Source: Azorinus chamasolen (taxonomy: Eukaryota; Mollusca; Bivalvia; Cardiida; Solecurtidae). From it: 64,000 bases of DNA. The notes under the pieces were generated by a model that had not been told where the DNA came from, ran no database searches, and worked only from the letters and a program-made list of their open reading frames with translations. Every line of letters begins with the position of its first letter. Positions within the stretch are counted from its first letter, which is position 1. The stretch is taken from contig OY755240.1 in NCBI GenBank assembly GCA_963576725.1, forward strand, positions 37,536,629 through 37,600,628, written 5' to 3'. Positions 13,225 through 24,557 of this stretch are shown one piece after another. Both the position numbers and the translations under genes were made by a program.

Positions 13225-16200
13225 TTGCTAAAGGCAGGTGACATTGAATTAAATCCTGGTCCCATACAACACAACTTTCAACATAATTTATCTGTATTAC
13301 ATTGTAACATCAGAAGCATAAGACACAAACTTGAGTTTATAAGAGTGCATTTTTCTGATTTTAACATCTTGTGTTTTACAGAGACTCACCTCAATCAAGC
13401 TATTTTAGATAGTGAAATTTTGTTACCCTCTTTTGATAATCCCTATAGGAAAGACAAAACAAACCATGGAGGAGGCATTTTAGTGTACTTGAATAAAGAC
13501 TTAATACATGAAAGAATTGCTGAACTTGAAATTCATTGTGAAGAGTCCATCTGGGTTAAGGTAAAAATTAAACGTGAATGTTTTCTTATGGGTGTTTTCT
13601 ATAGTCCAAAGACTGCTGATGCTAATTTTTTTAATAAGCTTAATATAAACTTAGAAAAAGCCCTAGAAATTTCCAAAAATATAGTTTTATTAGGTGATCT
13701 GAATGAAAACTTACTTAATCCTAACTTTAATAATTTGAGAAATATCTTACTCCTCAACTCACTACAGAATGTCATCAAAACTCCGACACGGCAACAAGCT
13801 ATTTTGGATCCAATTCTTATTCCAGTTGACATGAATTATAATGAAGCTGGGGTTGAGGAAGTTCCAGATAATATAAGTGATCATAAAGTCACCTACATCC
13901 ACTTACCCTTTCATTATAATCTGCAACCGAGTTTTGAACGGACAGTTTGGATCTATAGAAAAGCAAGCTTTGATAAATTAAATGAAAAAGTAAACAGCTT
14001 TGACTGGTCATGTCTTTATGAAGGATCAGTACATGATGCATGTACATATTTTACTACTGTTTTTATGGATTTTGTAAAGTCATGTATACCTTTTAAAACT
14101 GTTTGTGTAAGACCAGATGATAAACCTTGGTATGACAGTGTAATTAGAAAACACTCTAGAAAAAGAGACAGAATGAAAACTATAGCAATCAAATCTGGAA
14201 AAACTCATGATTGGGTCAAATACAAACATCTCAGAAATAAAGTGAAAAACCTAAAAAACAAGCAAAAGAAATTTTTTTTAGTAATCTTGAAATGAATTTG
14301 ACAGATTTGCAAACAAATGACAGAAAAGGATTTTGGAAAATTATAAGACACTTTGTTAAAGAACATGATTCCTCTGCTAGTATACCACCACTATATGTTA
14401 CTAGTATAGATGGACAAACCCAGTTTTACACCACAAATAAAGAAAAAGCAAACTGTTTAAATGACTATTTCTGCTCAATTTCTACTATTAATGATGAAAA
14501 TGCCCGTCTGCCTAACCTGTGTTATAAAACTAAAAGTAGACTCTCTGAAATATCATTTACTAACTCTGAAATAGAAGAACTAATATTGACATTAAATGTA
14601 AACAAAGATTGTGGCCCTGACAGGATTAGTCATAGAATGCTTAAAGAATGTGTACACTCTGTAGCAAAACCTCTACAAATCTTATTCACAAGATCTTTAA
14701 ATGAAAATGTTTTTTCCAGACCAGTGGAAAATTGCTCATGTTACTCCTATTTATAAAAAAGGTGATAAGTCATCTGTTTCAAATTATAGACCCGTTTCAC
14801 TTTTTAAAAATACATATAATTATTTCATGGAAAATAATCTCAATTATAAAAACCAGTCTGGGTTTCTACCAAATCATTCTACAGTGTATCAGTTGGTAGA
14901 CATCTATCATCATATATGCCAAACTTTTGACCATAAACAGTTCTCCTGTATGATTTTCTGTGACATATCAAAAGCATTTGACAGAGTTTGGCATAATGGC
15001 CTTCTATTCAAACTTCAACAGAATGGAATTCATGGTAATCTTTTGAAATGGTTTTCTAGTTATTTACAAAATAGGCAACAAAGTACAGTCATACAAGCTG
15101 CTACTTCAAGTTCGAAGCGGATTTCGGCAGGGGTACCTCAAGGATCTGTGCTGGGACCGTTACTATTTTTAGTCTACGTTAATGATATCACTGAATCATT
15201 ACTGAGCCATGCTAGACTATATGCTGATGATAGCTCGCTTTTTAGTTCAGCATCTTCAATTCAAGATATAGAAGGTATACTTAATCATGACTTGGCTCAA
15301 ATATCTCACTGGGCACAAAGATGGCCTGTAAACTTCAATCCAAACAAAACTGAGGCAATGTTTTTACACTAAAAAGAAATGAAAGTTTGCCAAAATTAAT
15401 TTTTAATGAAACTGAAATTCATTTTGTTGAAAACCATAAACACTTAGGTTTAACCCTTAGCTCAGATGGACAGTGGTCAGCTCACATTGAAAATATATTG
15501 CTTTCTGCCTCTAGAGTAATTAATATCATGAGGAAATTGAAATACCAATTATCAAGATCTGCACTAAATCAGATATATTTATCATATGTTAGACCTTTGT
15601 TTGAGTACGCCTCAATTGTATGGGATGGATGTACAAAAAACGATGCAGAGTCTTTAGAAAAGCTGGAAAATGAAGCTGCCCGTACAGTAACTGGATTAAC
15701 TAGATCTGTATCTTTAAACAACGTATATAATGAAATGTGTTGGGAACCTCTAGCAAAACGAAGAGAAAAACAGAAATTATACTTCATGTACAAAGCTAAA
15801 AATAATATGTTTCCTTCTTATATTAATGACCTAGTTCCTCCAACTGTTGGAGATGTTACTGACTATCCCTTGAGAAACAGAGAAGTCATTACAACTTATC
15901 AAACAAGGACAGCTGTATTTCAAAAGACTTGTATCCCCTCTTCAATCAATTTATGGAACTCTTTAGATACTAACTGTAGAGAAAGTCCTACTTTTATCAA
16001 TTTTAAAAAAACCTTGCAGACTAATATTCCAATCTCAAAAGTTCCTCCTTACTATTTGATTGGTGATAGCTATCTATCAGTAATTCATGCACGTATAAGA
16101 AACAGTTGTAGCAACTTAAATGAAGATCTATATAATAATCATCTTAGACAGGACCCTCTGTGTTTTTTCTGTAATAGGAATGAAAATCCTGAACATTATT

Positions 16201-16382
16201 TCTTAAACTGTGATTTATTTTCAGAGCAAAGACAGGAAATTTTCATGCAAACCAGAGATTATCAACCCCTGAATGTAAACGAATTACTTTATGGCAATCC
16301 ATCTTTTTCTACAGAAGTAAATAACCTGATATTCAGTGCAGTTCAACAATTTATCACAAATACAAAAAGATTCGTAAATTAA
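13225..16382 (+). pseudogene. LINE ORF2: APE endonuclease, reverse transcriptase, C-terminal CCHC
   Basis: The polyprotein of a non-LTR retrotransposon, which nicks target DNA and reverse-transcribes its RNA there. The first codons encode a 2A-like peptide. Endonuclease motifs follow: HCNIRS, FTETHL (catalytic Glu), LLGDLNEN and ISDHK. RT motifs: CDISKAFDRVWH (A), GVPQGSVLGPLL (B), RLYADDSSLF (C, YADD), NPNKTEAMF (D). A C-terminal zinc-like motif lies near 16160-16215 (C-x2-C-x7-H-x4-C). Three frameshifts break it: at the T-run near 14272, at the T-run near 14710, and near 15372. About 15 residues are also missing after NYRPVSLF, before motif A. Otherwise few changes, so inactivation is recent. 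It looks like the jockey/CR1/L2 side of LINEs; the clade is not settled. Confidence 0.93.
13237..13263 (+). other. 2A-like ribosome-skipping peptide (GDIELNPGP)
   Basis: The nine residues match the 2A core D-x-E-x-N-P-G-P. They are preceded by LLKA, the hydrophobic lead typical of these peptides. In 2A peptides the Gly-Pro bond is not formed, so two proteins arise from one frame. 2A sequences at the N-terminus of LINE ORFs are known in sea urchin, lancelet and molluscs. Here the upstream protein is gone because the element is truncated at this point. Confidence 0.85.
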
Positions 16383-16844
16383 TGGGCCAAAACAGTCTTC
16401 TTTTTTCATTTTTTTTATCAATACATGTATAATCACCGCAAATATAGGCAAATTAACAACTTTCTGCAAATGTTTTCCATTAGAAGTTGGCTTGCAGTGC
16501 AGCACTCACATTTTGAAGTTTTGTTAGACCTGGGGAAACAGAGACAGACAGATACACAACTATACATGTAGTTTATCAAATTCCTTCTTCCTACTTTCCT
16601 ATCTTCCTTTTACTATCTTTCAGGCTATATGTGATATTGTTTTTGTTGCTGTCAAGATGCCTTGTCATTTTACTGCAATTAGTTTGCCCCTCTCTCTTCT
16701 CTATCTCTCTCACACACTGTCTCTCTCTCCCGCTCTCTCACTCACTTACTCATTTACTCACTACTCACTCACTCTCTTTCACTTACTCCATCTTACTAAT
16801 TTGCTTGATGATGTTGCTTTTTTTCTTGACTCTGACAACTTTTG
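16383..16844 (+). other. LINE 3' UTR with CT-rich tract
   Basis: Non-coding. 16681-16790 is a (CT/CA)-rich low-complexity run (ctctctcacacac...). No gene is seen. Confidence 0.6.
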
Positions 16845-17220
16845 ATTTTTATGCCCCCAAAGCTAGGCTTTGGCGGCATATAGTGATCGCACCGTGCGTG
16901 TGTGGGTGGGTGTGTGTGTGTGTGGGTGTGTGTGTGGGTGGGTGGGTGGGTGTGTGTGTGTGTGGGTGTGTGTACCTTTTGTCCGGAGTATATTTCCTTT
17001 GTCACATCAGCTACGGATACCAAATTTGGTGTGTGAGTTCATCTTGGGATGGGGGAGTGTCGCGTACCATTTTCATGTCACTGTGACCTTGACCTTGACC
17101 TTTGACCTTGATTTTACAAAAAGCTTGTCCGGAGCATATCTCCTTTACCTTACCAGCTACAGATTCCAAATTTGGTGTGTGAGTTCATCTTAGGATGGCG
17201 GAGTGTCGCGTACCATTTCC

Positions 17221-17235
17221 AGGTCACTGTGACCT
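17221..17235. promoter_or_regulatory. Perfect AGGTCA inverted repeat, spacer 3
   Basis: AGGTCACTGTGACCT is the consensus palindrome bound by oestrogen-receptor-type nuclear receptors. A DR1-type direct repeat (TGACCTTTGACCT) follows at 17242-17254. Binding in this animal is inference. Confidence 0.6.
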
Positions 17236-17535
17236 TGACCTTGACCTTTGACCTCGATTTTAAAAAAAGCTTATGCCTTACCAGCTACAAAAAGCTTGTC
17301 CGGAGTATATTTCCTATACCTTACCAGCTAAGGATTCCAAATTTGGTGTGTTAGTTCATCTTGGGATGGAGGAGTGTCGCGTACCATTTTCAGATCACTG
17401 TGACCTTGACCATGACCTTTGACCGATTTTACAAAAAGCTTGTCCGGAGCATATCTCCTTTACCTTACCAGCTACAGATTCCAAATTTGGTGTGTGAGTT
17501 CATCTTGGGATGGCGGAGTGTCGCGTACCATTTCC

Positions 17536-17550
17536 AGGTCACTGTGACCT
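17536..17550. promoter_or_regulatory. Perfect AGGTCA inverted repeat, spacer 3
   Basis: Same palindrome in another minisatellite unit, with a DR1-type site at 17557-17569. Confidence 0.6.
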
Positions 17551-17850
17551 TGACCATGACCTTTGACCTCGATTTTAAAAACCGCTTATACCTTACCAGC
17601 TACAAAAAGCTTGTCCGGAGTATATCTCCTATTCCTTACCAGCTAAGGATTCCAAATTTGGTGTGTGAGTTCATCTTTGGATGGAGGAGTGTCGCATACC
17701 ATTTTCAGATCACTGTGACCTTGACCATGACCTTTGACCGATTTTACAAAAAGCTTGTCCGGAGCATATCTCCTTTACCTTACCAGCTACAGATTCCAAA
17801 TTTGGTGTGTGAGTTCATCTTGGGATGGCGGAATGTCATGTACCATTTCC

Positions 17851-17865
17851 AGGTCACTATGACCT
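17851..17865. promoter_or_regulatory. Perfect AGGTCA inverted repeat, spacer 3
   Basis: AGGTCACTATGACCT: the spacer differs by one base while both half-sites remain intact. Confidence 0.55.
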
Positions 17866-17993
17866 TAACCTTGACCTTGACCGATTTTACAAAAAGCTTG
17901 TCCAGAGCATATCTCCTATACCTTACCAGATACGGATTCCAAATTTGGTTTGTGAGATCACCTTCAGATGGCGGAGTGTCGCGTACCATTTTC

Positions 17994-18008
17994 AGGTCAC
18001 TGTGACCT
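17994..18008. promoter_or_regulatory. Perfect AGGTCA inverted repeat, spacer 3
   Basis: AGGTCACTGTGACCT again, in the next unit. Confidence 0.6.
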
Positions 18009-18140
18009 TGACCTTGACCTTCGACCTCGATTTTACAAAAAAGGTTGTCCAGAGAATATCTCTTATACCTTACCAGCTGCGGATTCCAAATTTAATGTGT
18101 GAGTTTATCTTGGGATGGCGGTGTGTCGCGTACCATTTTC

Positions 18141-18155
18141 AGGTCACTGTGACCT
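18141..18155. promoter_or_regulatory. Perfect AGGTCA inverted repeat, spacer 3
   Basis: AGGTCACTGTGACCT, with a DR1-type site at 18156-18168. Confidence 0.6.
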
Positions 18156-18838
18156 TGACCTTTGACCTAGATTTTACACAAAGCTTGTCTGGAGCATTTC
18201 TCCTATACCTTACCAGCTACGGAATCCAAATTTGGTTTGTGAGTTCATCTTGGGATGGGGGAGAGTCATGTACCATTTTCAGATCACTGACCTTGACCTT
18301 CACCTTTTACCTCAATTTTACAGTCCGGAGCATATCTCCTATATCTTACCAGATACAAAAAGCTTGTCCAGAGCATATCTCCTATACCTTAAACGTTGAC
18401 AATCAACCCAGGGTCCTTTTTAACGTTGAGAATGACTTAGGGTCCTTTTTAACTAAGTTTTGACGCTTGGCTCTTTTCTTAGCTATCATAATCGTCAAAG
18501 GTTCTGTTTCTAATGTTAAGAACTGACTCCTGTGTCATTTTTAACAGCATCAAAATTTCATGTTACACCTGCATTACATTGTATTGTTTTTCCACCAAAA
18601 TGCATTTCGGTGTCAAACACTTTGGGGGCATTTGTCACCCGTGACGACCCTCTTGTTTTCATTTACCTACTCAACCGTTTATAAATTTACTTTTTTCAGT
18701 TTGATGCTGTGTTAAGTAACCATTATCTCTTTAGTTATGTATGATAATTTATGTAGGGAAGGGCTGTGTAACTTGTAGCCTAACCCCATTTCTGTAAAAA
18801 AGAGAGAAATAAAATATATTTAACCTAACTTAGAAGTT

Positions 18839-19685
18839 AAACTGGTTATATCTGGGTAACAAACATACAGCTGACGACATTTCCCTCCAACGACGATAAC
18901 GGTTTTACAAACACAATGGCGAAGGTGTGAAAGTTATTTTAAAATATATTTTGATTATACCTGTACGTGGTAAACTATCAATACTTTGCAAACCAAATGA
19001 TACTAATAATGTCTCAAAAACTGTAGAAATATTGTACTTTGTTAAAATATATATTCCCTTCGTAATTAACCGTAATGCAATTCCCAGAACAGTAAAAATC
19101 GACCAGCACGCGGGTCATATAATAAATGGATCCCTGGAAGCACCGTCCGTATCTGGGATCTGGAAGCAATGTTCCGAATGCATACACGTATAGTATTTAT
19201 GGAAGAGGAACAGATAATTGAACAAGTTACAAATTCGAACTACGGTTAAACTATATATTCCCTTCGTAGGTTAATCATTTTGCAATTTCAGGCAAATAAA
19301 TGACCAGCACGCGGGCCATGCAGTAAAGCATATAAAATCTATAACGGGAACCGAAACCATTCCTGAACGTTATTGAAACATGGGAGCAATATCCCGTAAA
19401 AGTAAACTAGTCGTTGAAAATATAAATGTCCCTACATGAAGTGGAATACATAACTGATTTTTTTGAATTAGAAGTAACAACTATAAACTCAGGGGAGCGC
19501 ACTGGTCCCGTGGAGAAAGTAGAAAAGCAAACTTGCCTCAATCTGCAGAACAAGCATGGATGTAATAGAAAATTTCAATTCAGTATGCTGAATATCATTA
19601 CAGATGCTGACGAAAGTATGTACTTTGGAAGAAAAACACATAATGCATGTAAAAGACAATTACACTGAAAAACCCATATAGTATG
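18839..19685. other. Internal region of the LTR-type element, continuing after the LINE
   Basis: Two short + ORFs (18927-19193, 88 codons; 19426-19668, 80 codons) have no recognisable domain. The block 'tatattcccttcgta...' followed by 'gaccagcacgcggg' occurs twice (about 19050-19115 and 19250-19316). 19260-19470 is homologous to 12480-12690. Confidence 0.55.
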
Positions 19686-20527
19686 AAAGTACAAAAATGA
19701 GTCATGCAGGAAACACCACATACAGAACAAACAGTCGCCCGAACAGCAACACAAGGAACCAGCAAATGTACATAACTATAAAAACAACAAGAGACGCACA
19801 AAGACAAAACAAACACACAATAGGGGGAAGATGGAAGCACCGCCTTGGAACGGTCAGTGACAAAAAACACTGGGGGGTTAAACCGGTTTATGGGCGCCCA
19901 ACCTCACACTTATTCCATCCCCACCCTAAAAGACAAACAGTGTAAATAAGCGTATCCCCTCTCCGACTAATCTACACATCCGCGACGGCAAATACAATGG
20001 TAAAGTGCATGTATAACGAAAACATTTAAGTGAACAAACTGTATCCACCTATCGCTAGTGTACTCAATGATTGAGCTGCAAACAGAGTAACTGTAGAAAA
20101 GTAAAAAAGGGTACGACAAAAACGAAATAGTACAGATATCCGACGTTCTCCTTCCATTTCTGGATTTAAGAGGTCGCCTTCATAGAGTACTAAACCTTTC
20201 TTGTCGGCGTACATGCAAAGAGGCCAGCGTGATTGCCAACTGTAAAAGGGTTGACAACCAAACATGCAGTATGTTGTAGTACTACAGGATCATATCCCTT
20301 TTTAATGAATTTTTTAACATATTTGATGAACAAAGTGAGAAAATGGGTATGTCCAATAATTTTACGAAGTTTGTAAATCACATCACCATAACATTCAGGA
20401 TGTGAAACACCGTGTCGCAGAAGCTCCTTGAGATTAGATTGGTACTTGCCAATAAGCGAGAGATTTCGATAGTAAAATTTAGAATAAGTTTTTCTTAGTT
20501 TATGGTATCTGTATCCTTGCTTAAGCA
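19686..20527 (-). mobile_element. Naiad copy N1, 5'-truncated, minus strand
   Basis: Reading the minus strand, it starts in the RT C-terminal region (LKQGYRYHK) and runs through HPECYGDVIYKL to the conserved end CTPTRKV-TAG (stop 20192-20190). SECIS and the full 3' UTR follow, ending TTTTTGTACTTT at 19686. Its 5' end abuts a 30-bp plus-strand Naiad 3' tail (20528-20557), an inverted junction of the kind typical for Penelope-like elements. Confidence 0.88.
20128..20192 (-). promoter_or_regulatory. SECIS element (Naiad N1)
   Basis: Minus strand: TAGTAC/GTACTA helix I, AUGA/GGAU quartet, AAA bulge and TCCA-GAAA-TGGA ministem, as in the other copies. Confidence 0.8.
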
Positions 20528-20557
20528 TGTTTCCCGCATGACTCATTTTTGTACTTT

Positions 20558-20818
20558 TATTATCACAACAGTGTTGCTTGTGCCGTGTGGTGGCCGTAAA
20601 AAGTCTCCCCGTACACGTAATCGATGTTGTTATCATTCTCTTGCAGGATATGCAAGTAACATACACAACTCTCATTCGTCTCTTACATCATCATAAGTAT
20701 GTCATGCACCTCGTGGTAGGTGTTGTGTTCACCAACAATTTGATGCACTTGGTAGCTACACTAATGTAATTGACGTGTTGATGAACACAATACAGGTGCC
20801 CCTCTATCACCTTCCAAT
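20558..20818 (+). other. Probable 5' part of Naiad N2
   Basis: Short open stretches in two frames contain protein-like Cys/His-rich words. An upstream frame joins the ORF at 20819 only after a shift, so the true N-terminus is unclear. Confidence 0.4.
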
Positions 20819-21976
20819 ATGAATAAAGTTAAAATACCTCTAATAGAACTGAAAGCTATAAAAATGCAATCTGTGTCGTCTGTACAAGTACCCAGAGATA
20901 TTTCTAATTTCTCTTCCCTTCAACCTTTTGTTCGTTTAAAACAACTTAATCTTCAGTCGGCATCATCTTTTCACATACCATCTCTTTCTATTAATAAATG
21001 TTTTTTCAATGGACCAAGAGTTTTACTTTCACCTTTAAAATCTGTTATCCAAAATGTTTCTTCTATTCGTAAACGGTCCTTATACAAGCGACACAGAGTG
21101 TATCCGATTATCCAAAAGTGCTTTGCTAAGAGGTGCATATGTTGTAGTAACATTTCTTGTAACTCCACTATTAAATCCACAGTTAATGGTAGAACATTTA
21201 ATGCCAAGATAAACTCAGACGTTGATTGTACTACTACTAATGTTATTTATGTTTTAACTTGAAACGTGCCTAGTTGCGGTATACAGTACGTAGGACAAAC
21301 AGGACGTGCTTTGAAGACTCGATTTCGTGAGCATGCATATCAGTGTCGAAATCGTAAACTAAACAATTTTTTATACCAACACTTTCGGAAATCTGGCCAT
21401 TCTTTTAAAGATGTTTTAGTACAAATTGTTGAGCATATAACATATGATAAGGAGGCTACTAGTAGCTTTAAATCGAAAGCTAGATTTATATCTGAATTAA
21501 ATTGGATCAAAAAATTGCAAACACCTTTTCCTTTAGGACTGAATGATAATATTTACCAGACTGGAAATATTTCTAAAAAACCAGATATAGATATTTTTTC
21601 AATTTTTTCTATAAGAAAACGCAAATCTCGATCACATGGCATTCGCAAAAATGGTAATAATAAACGAAAATCTCGTTTGAAAATGAATCTTCTTGATCTA
21701 CATACTTTTCATCGAACTTCTGGTAAACATGCCATGCTTTCTAGACTTTCCTCCTTATCTATATGTTCATTAAAAGATATTGACGAGCAAGCCGATAAAA
21801 TCATTTTTAGATCAGATCCTCTCATAGGAACGGCTAGTTTGATACAAAGCTTTACTCTACATGTTCTCAGACCGCACATTGACAAATTATCTGAACACCA
21901 AAGATTCTTCTTGAAAATTCCTTTTATTAATAAAGGTATTGATTTTATTGACCTCCAAAGTATTTTAGAGACAATC
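20819..21976 (+). pseudogene. Naiad copy N2: N-terminal domain and GIY-YIG endonuclease
   Basis: This part of the Naiad protein carries the endonuclease, which nicks DNA for retrotransposition. A basic N-terminal region is followed by Cys-rich CICC (near 21140), VIYVLT, an in-frame UGA (21260-21262), then SCGIQYVGQTGRALKTRFREH and the catalytic-Glu region FISELNWIKKLQTPFPLGLN. The frame is the same on both sides of the UGA, and GIY-YIG residues (Tyr, YVG, Arg, Glu) are all present. The UGA occupies the first Cys of the CCHH finger found in PLE endonucleases. A long linker (LLDLHTF...HVLRPHIDKL) follows and the copy is cut near LQSIL at ~21976; the reading frame then runs into unrelated DNA to 22072. 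The domain lies upstream of the RT, the permuted order defining Naiad. Confidence 0.88.
21260..21262 (+). other. In-frame UGA, probable selenocysteine site U1
   Basis: It lies between VIYVLT and NVPSCGIQYVGQT. Standard PLE endonucleases have Cys here (L-x-C-x-x-C). No other stop occurs in this frame from 20819 to 22072. Confidence 0.8.
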
Positions 21977-22185
21977 AAAGTACTGACAGTACTGAAGGTT
22001 TCGGACCATATATATGTCGATTGTGACTATACAATACGAAAAAGCTTGGTAGGGAAGGACTGGTACCATTGATACATAGTAATGGAAAAGTAGTAAAGTC
22101 AAGCAGGCAAAGCCACATGCAAGACGCAACCACCACCAAAACACCGATAGACAGCATGACACACACGCACACAACCACACCCCCA

Positions 22186-22214
22186 AACGCACACACACAC
22201 ACACACACACACGA
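22186..22214. repeat. (CA)n microsatellite
   Basis: About 13 CA dinucleotides within an A/C-rich stretch (22100-22310). Confidence 0.85.
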
Positions 22215-22329
22215 ATGAACACAGAAAACACAAAAAGAGACACAAGAACCAGGGACAAACGTTCCACAACATGAACAAACCACAAGCACAAAGACGCAAG
22301 GCAAACAAAGATGACCTCTAAAGCATTAT

Positions 22330-22900
22330 TTCCTGAACTAAAATGGTGTTTAATGGAACTGTTTGTTAAAATTGACAGGTCATCTGAACATAAATTGCTG
22401 AGAACTTTTCTGAAAATCCTGTCAGTGTTTTAGATATTGTTTAAAGAAATAAATTGATGATTAGTAGCACACATTGCAGTTCCAATAGCTCAATTTGCCA
22501 CTGTGTGCCTTACTTTAATTGATATTTGAATGTAGTAAAGGGTCATTACTCTATTATTATTTGGCCGACGTTGTCGTCATATAATGTGCCTCATGCACCT
22601 ATCCATGTAAATACCCCGTCAAATTTAAATTTAATCTGAGTAAGCTGTTCCAAGATATGACTTCTAACAGTCACATTTCCTATATGGCTATCTGAAAGCA
22701 ACAAAGGGTCATATTTCTGCTACTTACTGGTGGATTGTAACAGTATTTGGCGTGCATCAGTCACTTATCCATCTATACACTACAACCACGTTTGGATAAA
22801 TTATATATACCATGTGAATCTAAATATCATACAGTTAACAAGATTTAATTATAACAGAATATGTTGCAGAATGTCCCCTAAACGAAACTTATACTGGTAT
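22330..22900. other. Unassigned AT-rich sequence
   Basis: No ORF or RNA gene recognised. Confidence 0.5.
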
Positions 22901-23800
22901 TGGTGAGCGAAATATCTAAATTTCAACCAATAACAGGCCATAAGTGATCACTTGGTTACCATGGCAACTAACACTTTTGAAACAACTGCATATATATCCC
23001 TACTGACCAATTTTCCGAAAAATCTAATATGTAAATTGTGACCCATTCAGAGGACACCACTCCATTACCATGGCAACCAAGTATTTCAAAACAACTTGAC
23101 TGAGTTTGGGGTATCCAAATACCCCTAAATGCCAATTTTCAGCAAATTTGAATATCTAAAATTTTGACCAGTCAGATCCCACCATTCAGTTTCCATACCA
23201 ACAAATCTTTTCCAAAGACATACCAATCAATTCTGAGTGTCAAAATATCCCGACATACCAATTTTTGGGCAAAATCGAACAATATCTGAATTTGTCGAAA
23301 AAGATCTAAATTTTCGACCAATCAGTGTCACCATTCAGTTACCATGGCAACCAATTCTTTAAAAAGACCTACAAATTAGTCCCGAGTGCCAAAATATACC
23401 GTCATACCAATTTTTAGGAAAATCAACCGATACATGTACTTTCGAAACCCATACCAATTGATTTGGAGTACTAAAATATCCCATGATACCAATTTTCAGC
23501 AAAAAATCGAATGATATATAACTTCGCCAAACAATATCTAAATTTCGACCAATTATAGCCAACCATTTAGTTATGGTGATTTTCAAAAAATAAAAAGTGG
23601 GTTGTACATCTGCATGTATCAAGCAATATTCATATGAAGTTTCATTAGGATCGGACAACTACTGAGAAATGCGTTGGACAAGTTCACGACGGAAGAAGAA
23701 GAATTTGAAGAATAAGAATCGGAAGAAAGAATAGTAAGAATAAGAAACGGAGCAAACACAATATGTCCCTCTACTCCATTTTGGGATATTATTAAATACC
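22900..23800 (+). repeat. Degenerate ~170-bp tandem repeat, M-type-like end
   Basis: The words 'accatggcaaccaa', 'aataccaatttt' and 'tctaaatttcgaccaat' recur four to five times at ~170-bp spacing. The tract ends 'acacaatatgtccctctactccatttt', resembling the AATATGTCTCCC end of M-type elements, after a purine-rich stretch. Non-coding. Confidence 0.65.
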
Positions 23801-24540
23801 AGGGGGTGAAAATAACAGCATGCTTGTATGTTAACACAGATTAATGCAGGGGGAAAAAGCTTAAACACACACTACAAACACAAATTTGTCAAGAATTATA
23901 TACGTTCAGCATATGTTATAATTAACATTATGTAAAACATACAATAAAATAATTCCACTATATCTCTTTTATAACTACTAACTCTCTATAATTGGAGTAA
24001 TTATCCTTAAATGCTTACAACCTGGTCTCCTATAAAGACATTATAAACATGGATCTTAGAGAACTGAAAAGTCTATGATCAATGTTTACGATGCTTGTCA
24101 CACATGATGTAAAAATATAATTATGATCTTCCAAACTCAACATAAATTCTTCTGATGCATTCAGATTACAGATTGCTTTTGAGACTCAAGGTTATCCATT
24201 TATCTCCGGGCGTTTCACTACGGTCCGTGCTCCTTCGTGCCGAAGGGTCGGTGCCGAATATTATGGTTTTTTTTTAGCTTTCTTCAACTTCAACTATAAC
24301 TACTTATTATGCAGTGAGCACTGAACATTAAATTTACGTATTTCAAATAATAAATATGGACAATATTAGCCAATAAGCTCGATAACAGGTTTTTCTAATA
24401 AAAAAAAAATGCTTAAATTGCGGCCGATTTTAGGCTGCGAAATTCATATCCGCGGATATGAGTCATACCCGTCATATCGGGTGTTTATACTGTATCTTGC
24501 AATTTCCAGTCGTTATCTTCATTCCCATAGTTCGTGTGTT
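23801..24540. other. Unassigned sequence with small hairpins
   Basis: 24218-24262 contains GC-rich inverted words (ccttcgtgccgaagg). No gene recognised. Confidence 0.5.
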
Positions 24541-24557
24541 ATGTGTAGAGATTGACG

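Larger units (their letters stand above)
16845..18660 (+). mobile_element. Minisatellite-type non-autonomous element with ~145-bp units
   Basis: It lies inside the LINE 3' UTR. The left end has a foldback (cccccaaag..ctttggcgg) followed by a GT-rich run (16898-16975). About nine degenerate units of 135-170 bp follow from 16981 to 18390, each starting near 'gtccggagcatatctcct' and ending in a GTGACCTTGACC-rich block. A tail with ~35-bp 'aacgttgacaatcaaccca' units follows (18390-18500). It closes with 'cactttgggggcatttgtca' and the palindrome ttgtcacccgtgacga. The tail recurs in reverse orientation at 61797-62195, showing it is mobile. Long ORFs across the array are by-products of the repeat. 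Confidence 0.75.
13226..18827 (+). mobile_element. 5'-truncated LINE with 11-bp target site duplication
   Basis: ACTTAGAAGTT occurs directly before the element (13215-13225) and directly after it (18828-18838). The interior has an APE endonuclease-RT ORF, a 3' UTR, and a terminal stretch ending 'gagagaaataaaatatatttaacctaa'. Removing the LINE rejoins internal sequence of the surrounding LTR-type element. The 3' UTR is split by a minisatellite-type element at 16845-18660. The 5' end starts exactly inside the 2A coding sequence. Confidence 0.85.

Noticed and set aside
17361..18463. Long ORFs of 212-214 codons across the minisatellite
   Set aside because: The protein is a direct translation of the ~145-bp repeat (LVCEFILGWRSVAYHFQVTV repeated), without start context or domain.
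21965..22308. Overlapping Cys/Val-rich minus-strand ORFs
   Set aside because: They translate a CA/GT microsatellite-rich stretch in three frames, typical of simple sequence.
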